A stretch of 64,000 nucleotides of DNA from Anastrepha obliqua (Eukaryota > Arthropoda > Insecta > Diptera > Tephritidae): the NCBI RefSeq assembly GCF_027943255.1, contig NC_072893.1, positions 63,024,001 to 63,088,000 on the forward strand. The letters run 5' to 3'. Of this stretch, positions 33,376-42,279 are shown piece by piece (the stretch's first letter is position 1; every line of letters begins with the position of its first letter). Below the pieces are notes generated by a model. The model was not told the origin of the DNA, searched no databases, and saw only the letters and a program-made list of their open reading frames with translations. A program made the translations under genes and the position numbers.

Positions 33376-36300
33376 GGCGGCCTCAGCCGCACTCATCCTC
33401 CGTCTCGCTGAAAGAGAAGAGGAAATCGCTCTCATCCAAGAACCATGGGTCATAAAAGATCGGGTTTGCGGGTTGAGTAACAAAGATTTTAAACTGGTCT
33501 ATGTCACCGACAAAGGTAAACCCAGGTCGTGTATACTAGTGAAAAAACATATTAATGTATTCTTATTGATGCAATTCAGCGATGCGGACAACGCAGTAGT
33601 ATCAGTGGAGTCCTGCGGAAGGACAATATGGCTTGCCTCGTCCTATATGGCACATGACGCGGTACAACCACCACCATCTCCACTCCTAAAAGGTGCAACA
33701 GAGGAAGCCGCGAGACGTGGCATACCACTAATCCTGGGCGCAGATGCAAATGCTCACCATCATGTCTGGGGTAGTACAGACACTAACGAACGCGGTGAGT
33801 ACATTTTTGAATTCATCATGTGTAACTATCTTCATATTAGCAATATAGGCGACTCCCCTACCTTCGTAACAGCTACTAGAAGGGAAGTTCTGGACATTAC
33901 GTGTGTCAATGAACGGGGGTCACAAATTATAAGAGATTGGAGAGTGTCTAAAGACAACTCCTTCTCAGACCATAGGTACCTAACGTATAGCATTGAATTA
34001 CCAATCAAACTGTGTAAACCGGTCGTGAATCGCAAACGCACAAACTGGGGTATGTTCGAAAATATTGTAGCCAACAACCTTACGGGCATGACATACCAAA
34101 TTAACTCCGAGCTACAACTCGACTCTACTGTTGATGAACTGACTTCAGCATTTCAACAGGCTGCGAAAGCAGCCTGCCCTCCGAGGACGAAAAGAGGCAA
34201 ACCGAAACCTCTATGGTGGTCCACAGACATAGCAGACCTAAGAAGAGAATGCAGAACCAAGTATAACGAAGCGAGAAGAACTAACTCGTGGGATGGATAC
34301 AAAGACTGTCAACGCAGATTTAAGTATGCCATTAGGGCAGCTAAAACGGCGTCTTGGAGAGATTTCTGTCAAAAGATAGATAGTACCTCTGAGACAAGTA
34401 GACTCAGGAAAGTTATATCAATGAGCCACAGCAACCCTAGTTACCTCATCAAAGAGGACGGCAATTGGACAACTAATAGTGAAGAAACACTAGAATTACT
34501 ATTGCAGACACACTTCCCAGGTTGTCTATGCAATGAAGATGGTAGAACTCATCCTACAGTTCTCAATGAGGGTCCTCCAATAGACTTTATTACGGAAGAC
34601 AATATAAAATCTGCCATTGGCAGTTTCAAACCTTATAAATCGCCGGGACCAGATGGAATCATCCCCGCCGACCTGCAACACACAATTAGTATGATTGCAC
34701 CTAGACTCGTCTCAATTTTTGAGGCAGTAGTACGACTTAGTTATATCCCCAAGAAATGGGCGGAAGTAAAAGTGGTCTTCATTCCCCAAGCAGGAAAAAC
34801 CACACATACGAGACCGAAGGACTACAGGCCGATCAGCCTATCATCCTTCCTGTTAAAAACTTTAGAAAGATTGCTAGATGGGCACATCAAGGGGAAGATT
34901 GGCAACAAGCTATCACCTTCCCAACATGCATACAGCAAAGGCAAATCAGTAGAGACGGCGCTTCACTCGCTGGTCGACACGATTGAGAAATCACTTCACT
35001 ACAAGGAATACACCCTGGCTGTCTTTCTAGACATCGAGGGTGCTTTCAATAACATACACCCGGAAGCAATTACCAAATCGCTAACAGAAATGGGAGTAAA
35101 CAGAGCGCTCGTCTCGCTCATAGAGCGAATGCTAGTCGGGCGGACGATTCGCGCAGATTTGGGTGAAACATTCATCAAGAAATTTCCGATCAGGGGCACA
35201 CCGCAGGGTGGGGTAATCTCTCCACTTCTATGGAACCTGACCGTCAATAATCTCCTTCAGGAGCTAGAAAAAATGGGAGGTAAGGTAATCTCATACGCAG
35301 ATGATATTGTAATAGCAATCTCTGGCAAACACCTTCCAACTATGTGTGATCTTCAACAAAGAGCCCTCAACAGACTATCACTATGGTGCAAGAGTCGAGG
35401 ACTAGAAGTAAATCCGGGAAAAACGGAACTGATACTGTTTAGCAGGAAACACAAAACACCTGCTCTTCAACAAATTCTTTTGGGGGGAAAACCCCTTAAA
35501 GTAACAGAAAACGCTAAATACCTAGGACTTGTACTAGATAGGAAGCTAAATTGGGGACTCACAGTCGCAGACAGAGTACGCAAAGCTACGACGGCGCTAT
35601 ACTCCTGTGGAAGGCTCGTTGGGAAAAAATGGGGTTTGAAGCCCAGTATGATACACTGGCTGTACACAGCAGTAATTAGGCCAATTCTCTACTACGGTAT
35701 TGCAATATGGTGGAACGCCCTGGAGAAGGGCGTGAACATCAAAAGGGTTGACAGGGTCCAAAGACTTGCATCTGTTCTTATCACCGGTGCAATGTCAACC
35801 ACACCGTCGAAAGCACTAAATGTGATACTAAACTTCCTTCCAGTAGACCTGCAGGCAAAGTACATGGCGCGCAGTGCAGCAATAAGGCTGAGCACTTTAA
35901 GTAAGTGGTCAAACACAATTTATGGCCACGGCAAAATCCTGGATGGCACGTTGGGACTTCCCAGACAGGTGGACTACACAATTCCGCCTACACTTGCCAC
36001 TACAACGTTCGTGACCCTCCTACCCACGAGGGAAGAGTGGGAGCGTGACGTGGTAAGACAGGGCGAGTCCATCCATGTATACACAGATGGCTCAAAGCTC
36101 GATGGCAGGGTGGGCGGGGGTGTGTATTCCGAGCATCTGGGGATTTCCTTCAGTTTTCGGCTCCCCAACTACTGTAGTGTCTTTCAGGCTGAGCTGATGG
36201 CAATAATGAAAGCCGTGACACTGGTACAGTGTGATGCGATATCTGGTGATGATATCTACATTTTCACTGATAGCCAGGCGGCGATAAAATCCCTCACTAA

Positions 36301-36919
36301 ACAGTCGACAACCTCTAAGGTAGCCATGAAATGCCGCACATCTCTTAACGAGATGGCTGAGTCATTTCACCTAACGATAGCATGGGTTCCTGGCCATTGC
36401 GACATAGAGGGGAACTGCAGAGCTGATGAACTCGCGAAAATCGGCACCAAACTGACTGATGAGCACATAGACACTGATATAGGTATACCCTTGCAAACAT
36501 GTAGACTACATATCCACGAGGAAATTGTAAGTATAGCGAATGAAAGATGGCGAAACGAAGCCACTTGCAAAATAGCCCGACAGATGTGGCCGACTCTCAA
36601 TGCTAAACGCACAGAACTACTACTAAGGAGAGACAAACATAGTCTCAACATACTGACTTCAGTCATAACTGGGCACTGCCTAATTGGTAGGCACGCCCAG
36701 AGAATGGGTGTGCAAACACATGACTTCTGCAGAAGTTGTCTAGACGAGGAAGAGGAAGAGACGATTTCGCACCTTCTGTGCCATTGTCCTGCTCTATCCA
36801 GACGTAGACTTGCCAATTTGGGCAAACATTTCTTTAATGAACTGGAAGATCTCGGCTCTGTCGAAATCAAGGATCTAGCAAAATTTTTGAATAGTACACT
36901 GTGGTTTCAGGAGGGATAA
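33338..36919 (+). CDS. LOA element ORF2: endonuclease, reverse transcriptase, RNase H
   Basis: 1193 residues, intact. Endonuclease: INLHHSKAA, LIQEPW (~33-37), GADANAHHHVWG (~134) and SFSDHR (~210), with expected Asp/His residues present. Reverse transcriptase: KSPGPDGIIP, FLDIEGAFNNI (~562), GTPQGGVISP (~620) and YADD (653-656). RNase H: YTDGSKLDGRVGGG (~915), SVFQAEL, FTDSQAAI (~975), WVPGHCDIEGN and RADELAK; the catalytic D-E-D-D set is complete. A Cys/His motif CRSCLDEEEEETISHLLCHC lies near 1131. It nicks target DNA and copies element RNA by target-primed reverse transcription. It starts inside ORF1 in the +1 frame, so translation needs reinitiation or a frame change. Confidence 0.95.
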   Translation: MVGVVQINLHHSKAASAALILRLAEREEEIALIQEPWVIKDRVCGLSNKDFKLVYVTDKGKPRSCILVKKHINVFLLMQFSDADNAVVSVESCGRTIWLASSYMAHDAVQPPPSPLLKGATEEAARRGIPLILGADANAHHHVWGSTDTNERGEYIFEFIMCNYLHISNIGDSPTFVTATRREVLDITCVNERGSQIIRDWRVSKDNSFSDHRYLTYSIELPIKLCKPVVNRKRTNWGMFENIVANNLTGMTYQINSELQLDSTVDELTSAFQQAAKAACPPRTKRGKPKPLWWSTDIADLRRECRTKYNEARRTNSWDGYKDCQRRFKYAIRAAKTASWRDFCQKIDSTSETSRLRKVISMSHSNPSYLIKEDGNWTTNSEETLELLLQTHFPGCLCNEDGRTHPTVLNEGPPIDFITEDNIKSAIGSFKPYKSPGPDGIIPADLQHTISMIAPRLVSIFEAVVRLSYIPKKWAEVKVVFIPQAGKTTHTRPKDYRPISLSSFLLKTLERLLDGHIKGKIGNKLSPSQHAYSKGKSVETALHSLVDTIEKSLHYKEYTLAVFLDIEGAFNNIHPEAITKSLTEMGVNRALVSLIERMLVGRTIRADLGETFIKKFPIRGTPQGGVISPLLWNLTVNNLLQELEKMGGKVISYADDIVIAISGKHLPTMCDLQQRALNRLSLWCKSRGLEVNPGKTELILFSRKHKTPALQQILLGGKPLKVTENAKYLGLVLDRKLNWGLTVADRVRKATTALYSCGRLVGKKWGLKPSMIHWLYTAVIRPILYYGIAIWWNALEKGVNIKRVDRVQRLASVLITGAMSTTPSKALNVILNFLPVDLQAKYMARSAAIRLSTLSKWSNTIYGHGKILDGTLGLPRQVDYTIPPTLATTTFVTLLPTREEWERDVVRQGESIHVYTDGSKLDGRVGGGVYSEHLGISFSFRLPNYCSVFQAELMAIMKAVTLVQCDAISGDDIYIFTDSQAAIKSLTKQSTTSKVAMKCRTSLNEMAESFHLTIAWVPGHCDIEGNCRADELAKIGTKLTDEHIDTDIGIPLQTCRLHIHEEIVSIANERWRNEATCKIARQMWPTLNAKRTELLLRRDKHSLNILTSVITGHCLIGRHAQRMGVQTHDFCRSCLDEEEEETISHLLCHCPALSRRRLANLGKHFFNELEDLGSVEIKDLAKFLNSTLWFQEG

Positions 36920-36988
36920 GGGCTAGTCTCCCCAGGCGGCATCACAATGGGCTACGAGCCTGAGTGTGTTCACAATGGACAACCGCTT

Positions 36989-37003
36989 CAACCTAACCTA
37001 ACC
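36989..37003 (+). repeat. Telomere-like 3' tail of the LOA element
   Basis: CAACCTAACCTAACC, nearly three units of CCTAA. The same tail ends the truncated copy at 52567. It resembles the arthropod (TTAGG)n telomere repeat in sequence. Confidence 0.9.
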
Positions 37004-37016
37004 TAGAATGGAAATA
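37004..37016. repeat. Target-site duplication, right copy (13 bp)
   Basis: Exact second copy of TAGAATGGAAATA. Confidence 0.95.
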
Positions 37017-37760
37017 ATGAATCCAAAACAGGTTTAAAGTGACATATAGTAATCCGCATATTTCTAGCAAGTGAAAAAACCCTAGTTAAACCCAAGCTTC
37101 TAACACCCCTCCCACTCTGATTGAAATAACCTGTTTCCTGGGCCTCTGGATTTTGGCTTTAACGTTCATTAAAAAGTAATGTTTCTATTATAAAATCCCC
37201 AAATAAATGAAAAACGAAAGCACAATAGAGGGACAGAAACCTTAAATCGACTGATAACCGCCCTTGAAAGTGTTTCCTGACTTTTACCTAAGTTCGGTTA
37301 GATGGACTGCTTTTGAGTTAACTCGGATGACCAGAAAAAACTTTCACAATCCCATTTCTACGTGTTTTAAACCACTCCGTTCTTATTGCGACTGGATTCA
37401 GCCCTTCCAGCAAGACTTTGCCTAAGAAAGATTTAACAAGAATTTTGAAGCCCATTCTTCGCAGAGCGAAACATTCGCACTTAAAACGCACAGTGTGTCG
37501 GATATAGCGCAAGTGTAGCCGCCTAAAAACTGTATAGTTTAAATTTTGACGAAATTTGAAGAAGCTGGGGTCGATTCTCGTTCTGTGTAAGCGCGAAATG
37601 AAAAGTTGTTTTCCCCATTTTCATTACACTTTCGACTCGCGTTCCGCGAAAAAAATTAAAAGAAACGTCAAAATATTTTCATATGAAAATTTTCTTTACA
37701 CTGACAATTCGTGTGGGAAAAAATGGAGAAGGAGGTCCCTGACAAGAGTGCAAGTGCGAG
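37017..37760. other. No gene; possible LINE 3' UTR trace
   Basis: GTTCGGTTAGATGGACTGC at 37293 and TTTTAAACCACTCCGTTCTT at 37365 resemble minus-strand LINE 3' ends of the TTAGGTTAAG...CACTCC kind, as does 43915-44000. The trace is too weak to annotate as a gene. Confidence 0.3.
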
Positions 37761-37762
37761 TA

Positions 37763-38240
37763 TATTCTGCCAAAAAAGTACGGGAATCATTCAGTAAAAC
37801 GCAAAATAATTGTTTAAACATCAAAATTTATTTTACCGCCTTCAAAATAGGCTCCATTCGAAGCAATACTCGTACACATATGACAACGATTAGTCCTGTC
37901 ATCAAAGCACCTTTTGAGAGCATTTGAAGAGATCTTCTTCAGCTCCGTCAGTCAATTCTCCTTAATGGCCTCTAACGACTCAAAGCGGCATCCGCGGAGG
38001 GACAATTTAAGTTTTGGGAAAAGGAAGAAGTCACAGTGGTTGTTTGATGATATTTGTCGAGTTGTAGGTCAAAAAAGTGTTCACAATATGAGCCTTGTGA
38101 GACGGTGCGTTATTATGGTGCAAGTTCCATGAGTTTTCTTTCCACAAATTGCGCCGATTCCTACGCACATTCTCCCTCAAACGTCGCATAATTTCCAAAT
38201 AATATTCTTTATTTACCGTACAACCATTTGTGATGTGCGT
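37763..38240 (-). pseudogene. Mariner (DD34D) C-terminal half with one terminal repeat
   Basis: The end TATTCTGCCAAAAAAGTACG at 37762 matches the right inverted repeat of the mariner at 45020-45824. Minus-strand coding reads NGCTVNKEYYLEIMRRLREN near 38230, LHHNNAPSHKAHIVNTFL (second catalytic position, Asn for Asp) near 38110, ISSNALKRCFDD near 37925 and FEGGKINF near 37840. A deletion removes part of the PPYSPD segment. The 5' half is missing and a SINE piece abuts it at 38228. Confidence 0.8.
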
Positions 38241-38400
38241 CTTGATATTTTTACCCAAATGGTAGGACCTACAGTTACGAATGGCCTTGTTTTTTATGAG
38301 ATGCTTCTTCATAGCAGAAATACTTTCGGAGATGAGCCATTGTGACGGCAATCAGAAAAAACTGTTTCCATCATTTGGTGTTTCATGGATATTGACTTGA
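38228..38400 (-). repeat. tRNA-derived SINE, partial copy
   Basis: ATTTGTGATGTGCGTCTTGA, then GAGATGCTTCTTCATAGCAG and CATCATTTGGTGTTTCATGG match the reverse complement of the SINE body. It adjoins the broken end of the mariner relic. Confidence 0.7.
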
Positions 38401-38404
38401 AAAA

Positions 38405-38919
38405 ACACTCTAGTAGCCACTGGAAGTCTGTAAATATATCTCAGTGAGAGTTGCTGGGAGAAGACGCCAATTAATGCTTCACTATTCATTTTGTAACCGA
38501 CTGTGAAGTTTAGAATCTCGATATCACCTCAAATTATAGCAGATTCCCAGCTAATTCTGACGCTAATGTGAGACTTGAAGTTGTGACAAAAGCCGTTGAT
38601 AAAACGTCATTTTTATTGATTTTCTTGGATTGAAATTCGAACTGCATGAGAAAAAATAGTAACAGGTCGGTATGAAAATTCATACTGCCTAGAGTTATCG
38701 ATAATGATTGATTAAGCTTTATTTTTATTAACAATTGATTAAGATAATTTGTTGGCCAATTTTAACTCAGGAAATATTAGCACAAATATGAAATTAATAT
38801 TTAATTAATTATTGATTTAAGCAGTAAATAAAATGAAATTACTCTCGGGACTTTAAATTCAATTTTAACGTCTATAAAAGTATTAAAAAATAAGAAAAAT
38901 CCATGGCAGTAACCACCAA
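38405..38919. other. No gene recognised
   Basis: AT-rich spacer. No frame or repeat boundary could be supported. Confidence 0.4.
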
Positions 38920-38923
38920 TTAA

Positions 38924-39537
38924 GGGGTAACACCACTGTACACGCGTAAAATAAACACGATTTTTAAAGAATTTTTTTGTATAGAAAGAAAGGGAAAACA
39001 ATCACTCTGATTTGGGAAGTTATTACTTATATACTAAAATACAAAACTACAAAGTTTGATCGAAAAATTTTACAAAATGGCGGCATTGGAGACATTTTTG
39101 TAATGTGGTTTCTCTTGAAGGAGCTCCGCGGCACGCAGCACAGAGGGTGCAAATTTTAATCTGGAACAAAGAAACATTTTTTTTCTTAATCTAGATAAGA
39201 ATAGCTAGAGAAACACGTAGGGGATTTAAAAAATATTTATTTTTGTGGAATTAGCAAGCATTTGAAGGAAAAAACTCTATTTTGGACTAAAAAAACGGCA
39301 CTTAAATAATTATAACAATCGTTTAAATTAATCTATCGAAAATCCCCTACGCTCTTCTCTTAAGAAGATTATTATACAGACGTAGTGAAAAACCTGATAA
39401 AAAATATTTAAAATTGTTTGAGTTATGCTGCGTGCCAATTTCTGTATTCATTATTCTGTTTTTTAAAAGGTTCAAAGAATTTTTTAAGCTTATAAAAAAA
39501 AATCAATTTTTTGAAATTTCTACAGTGGTGTTACCCC
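38924..39537. mobile_element. Non-autonomous TTAA-flanked DNA element, 614 bp
   Basis: TTAA at 38920-38923 and 39538-39541. The terminal inverted repeats GGGGTAACACCACTGTA are perfect over 17 bases. The interior is AT-rich and non-coding. It is the best preserved of the three TTAA elements in the window and sits 19 bases from a mariner derivative. Confidence 0.88.
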
Positions 39538-39556
39538 TTAAATCATACAATTAATA

Positions 39557-40077
39557 GGTCTATGAATAAGTTCGTGCGGTTTTTTTTCGAAATTTGAATT
39601 TCGGATCATTCCCATGGCTTTTAAACGTTTGGAAATGGTTGATTGATCAACTCCCAAAGTTTTTGCAACCTCTTCTTGCGTTTGAGCCGGATCTTGATCG
39701 AGCAATTCCTCCAATTCGGTATCCATGAACTTTGGCGGCGCGGCCAAAATCACCACTTTTAAAGCGTGCAAACCACTTCTGGCACGTTCGCTCAGCTAGA
39801 GCATGCTCACCATAAACTTCCACCAAGATACGATGACTTTCGGCTGCTTTTTTCTTCATATTAAAGAATTCCCCGCAAAAACACATTATTTGGCACGAAA
39901 TTCGACATTTTCAAGTGTGGTAAAAATATTGTTGTTTACGCTTCAAATAAAAAACTTATACTGACGTTTGTGCCTTACGACAGTAGCTCTCCAATGAATG
40001 TTTGGAAATGTGGATCGATGGAATAATAATCAAGTTACGCCATCTGTTGTAAAACCGCACGAAATCAATAATAGTCA
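39557..40077 (-). mobile_element. Mariner (DD34D) deletion derivative keeping the DNA-binding domain
   Basis: The ends GGTCTATGAATAAGTTCGTG (after TA) and, from the right, TGACTATTATTGATTTCGTG form an imperfect inverted repeat. Minus-strand coding covers the paired-type N-terminus: MKKKAAESHRILVEVYGEHA and ERTCQKWFARFKSGDF near 39855-39750, then a frame change to PPKFMDTELEELLDQDP and TQEEVAKTLGVDQSTISKRL near 39735-39630. It ends KAMGMIRN and jumps to the terminus, so the whole catalytic domain is gone. It might still bind ends but cannot cut. Confidence 0.8.
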
Positions 40078-40628
40078 ATTCATGCAACCAGTTGCCATTA
40101 CACGGGCAATTACGGATTCATTATGTTGCTGAAAATAACCAAATGAGACGATTGCAACAAAGTGGCAAATCAGCGAACAAATCACAACTTTTAATTTGCT
40201 GATGATCGATGAAGAGAATTGTAGACAATAACGGCACACACGCACATACATACATACGAGTTTGTGAATCATTATATTTGCATGCGCTTGTTAGTAATCA
40301 ATAAAGAATTATGACTGGTGTGGTAAATTACATAGCACGTTGTTTAAATCGTAAGCGCAAACTGCCAAAGCTACCAACAAAATAATGTACATACTTACAA
40401 AGCATAAGCTTTTGTTTGAATTCGAAACAAATATGTATTAAGAAAATAATATTTAGCAGTTAATTGTCTAACACTTCTAACAATTAATCTCTTTCACACT
40501 CACACCCGCTCATGCCGCTTGAAATTCTTCAACGGTTTGTATGTATTAGCGTGCAGCTGACTACATCTTTCACGTCATCTCTTTGCTCTTACCATCAATA
40601 CCACAAGGAAGGCTTAACAAATCCCTAA
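40078..40628. other. No gene recognised
   Basis: AT-rich sequence in front of the intact DD41D element, with an ACACGCACATACATACATAC-like microsatellite near 40235. Confidence 0.45.
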
Positions 40629-40630
40629 TA

Positions 40631-40680
40631 CAGGGTGGCTGATGAAAGCCGCTACCAAAAAAAAATTGAATAACTTTTTT
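40631..40680 (+). repeat. Left terminal inverted repeat of the DD41D element
   Basis: Begins CAGGGTGGCTGATGAA; pairs with 41893-41942. Confidence 0.9.
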
Positions 40681-40744
40681 TCTTTTTAAGTTATCTGTTC
40701 CATTTTTGTTTTAATTTGCAGATTGATCTTTAAAATTTATTAAA

Positions 40745-41827
40745 ATGGATAACTGGGACACGCAAACAAGAATTTGGATAGTCCGTCGATGTCACGCACT
40801 GGAGTCCGTAGTTTTGGTACAGAGAGAGTACAGACGGATGTTTGGCGGCGATCCCCCGAGCAGATGGACCATAATGAGACTGGTGAATAATTTTGCTGAG
40901 CAAGGAACAGTCGCAAGAAGGCCTTATCATCGAAACCCACCAGTTCGGACGGAGGAAACGATCGCTGCTGTAGCTGCAGCTATAAAAAGCAATCCAAAGG
41001 TTTCAACAAGAAGCTTATCTGCTCAACTTTGTGTCAGCCGACAGTCTTTGCAAACAATAATGCACAAAGATTTAGACTTATTTCCCTACAAAATTCAAAT
41101 GGTTAACAAACTGAATGCAGCAGACTTGCCGATTCGCTTGGAATTTTGCCAGAAGATCCTGCAAATGGTGGAAGAAGACCAAAACATGTTAAACTGCCTT
41201 TTCATGTCTGATGAGGCCCATTTCGATTTAAACGGCAATGTGAACAAACAAAATTGTCGAATATGGAGTACTTCTAACCCACAGATACTCCACGAGACGG
41301 AATTGCATCCTCTTCGCGTGACAGTGTGGTGTGCGGTTTCTTCACGCTGTATTGTCGGGCCTTATTTTTTTGAAGAAAATGGTCACACCGTTACGGTTAC
41401 TGGAGACCGTTATTTGAAAATGCTGAAAGAATTTTTCTATCCAGAACTACGCCGAAAGAGAATTCCTTTCAACTCTGTGTGGTTTCAACAAGATGGGGCA
41501 ACGTCTCACATAGCCCAGACTGTTATGACAGAGTTGCGACGAAAATTTCCCAATAAACTGATTTCAAGAAACTCCGAACTTCGTTGGCCCCCCAGGTCGC
41601 CTGACCTTACTGCACCTGACTTTTTCTTGTGGGGTTTATGTAAACAAGAAGTTTATAAAACAAAGCCAACAAATTTGGATGAACTAAAACAATCCATTCG
41701 GGCAACAATTGCGGCTATTCCTGTCGCAACTCTCAAAGCTGCAATGAACAACTTTTTACTAAGATGCCGCACTTGTGTCAACGAGCATGGGGGGCATTTA
41801 AATTCAATTATTTTTAAAACTAGTTAA
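40745..41827 (+). CDS. DD41D (rosa-type) transposase
   Basis: 360 residues, intact. The N-terminal two-part DNA-binding region has one helix-turn-helix around residues 5-55 (RMFGGDPPSRWTIMRLVNNF) and a second around 75-115 (KVSTRSLSAQLCVSRQSLQTI). The catalytic core has FMSDEAHFDLNG (Asp ~156), WFQQDGATSH (Asp ~250) and LTAPDFFLWG (Asp ~292). Exactly 41 residues separate the second and third Asp. This spacing defines the DD41D group of IS630-Tc1-mariner, first described from a fruit fly as rosa. It cuts and pastes the element at TA. The Met at 40745 is the first after the inverted repeat, and the stop precedes the right repeat by 60 bases. Confidence 0.93.
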   Translation: MDNWDTQTRIWIVRRCHALESVVLVQREYRRMFGGDPPSRWTIMRLVNNFAEQGTVARRPYHRNPPVRTEETIAAVAAAIKSNPKVSTRSLSAQLCVSRQSLQTIMHKDLDLFPYKIQMVNKLNAADLPIRLEFCQKILQMVEEDQNMLNCLFMSDEAHFDLNGNVNKQNCRIWSTSNPQILHETELHPLRVTVWCAVSSRCIVGPYFFEENGHTVTVTGDRYLKMLKEFFYPELRRKRIPFNSVWFQQDGATSHIAQTVMTELRRKFPNKLISRNSELRWPPRSPDLTAPDFFLWGLCKQEVYKTKPTNLDELKQSIRATIAAIPVATLKAAMNNFLLRCRTCVNEHGGHLNSIIFKTS

Positions 41828-41892
41828 GCTACATTTAATAAAATTTAATGACCTTCAACTTGAAAAAAAATAAATGAATTCCATACACTAAA

Positions 41893-41942
41893 AAAAAAGT
41901 TATTTGAGTTTCTTAATGTAGCAAAATTCATCAGCCACCCTG
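41893..41942 (-). repeat. Right terminal inverted repeat of the DD41D element
   Basis: Ends TTCATCAGCCACCCTG before the TA duplication. Confidence 0.9.
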
Positions 41943-41994
41943 TATTATATATTATATTAATCATTTAATGCGGCGCACGAGCCATTGGCAGGCC

Positions 41995-42145
41995 TTTAGG
42001 CCGAGCTTCTTTTCGATTTACGGTGTATTGATTCATATTTTCATATAAATTACGGCGACCCTGAAACGCTGATGAAGAGGTTTGCCATTTACTGCAAAAA
42101 AGCGACCGCTACTAGAAAAACTTTTTCTGCCATTTTCCTGTTTTG
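41995..42145 (-). repeat. Degraded SINE copy
   Basis: AGGCCGAGCTTCTTTTCGAT, then AGAGGTTTGCCATTTACTGC and AGCGACCGCTACTAGAAAAA follow the order of the reverse-complemented SINE. The part between them is diverged. Confidence 0.55.
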
Positions 42146-42279
42146 TGTCTGCAATGGAGATCGAACTCAGTATATACTGCTCGTATATCACCCACAAATA
42201 CACAATGATGCGGCATCTATCGGCCTTAAAACGCATACGAGATGCGCTTCAAACTAAAAATATAAATTTTAATTATATA

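Larger units (their letters stand above)
31322..37003 (+). mobile_element. Full-length, apparently intact LOA-clade non-LTR retrotransposon (5682 bp)
   Basis: Exact 13-bp target duplications bound it. It has a GC-richer 5' UTR (31322-31773), two uninterrupted reading frames overlapping by 38 bases, a short 3' UTR (36920-36988) and a CAACCTAACCTAACC tail. ORF2 order is AP-type endonuclease, reverse transcriptase, RNase H, then Cys/His motif, which fits the LOA clade. The base composition (GC-rich coding) differs sharply from the AT-rich flanks. Perfect duplications and intact frames indicate a recent insertion that may still be active. Confidence 0.92.
40631..41942 (+). mobile_element. Complete DD41D transposon (1312 bp) with intact transposase
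   Basis: TA duplications lie at 40629-40630 and 41943-41944. The ends CAGGGTGGCTGATGAA are identical for 16 bases in inverted orientation. Weaker similarity (GCTAC, then AATAACTTTTTTT) continues to about 50 bases. A single uninterrupted gene fills the middle. Intact frame plus intact ends suggests a recently mobile, possibly autonomous copy. Confidence 0.93.

Noticed and set aside
36367..36870. 167-codon open frame on the minus strand
   Set aside because: Antisense shadow of intact LOA ORF2.
36989..37003. True telomere repeat
   Set aside because: Only about three CCTAA units, placed exactly at a LINE 3' end before its target duplication, and seen again at 52553-52567.
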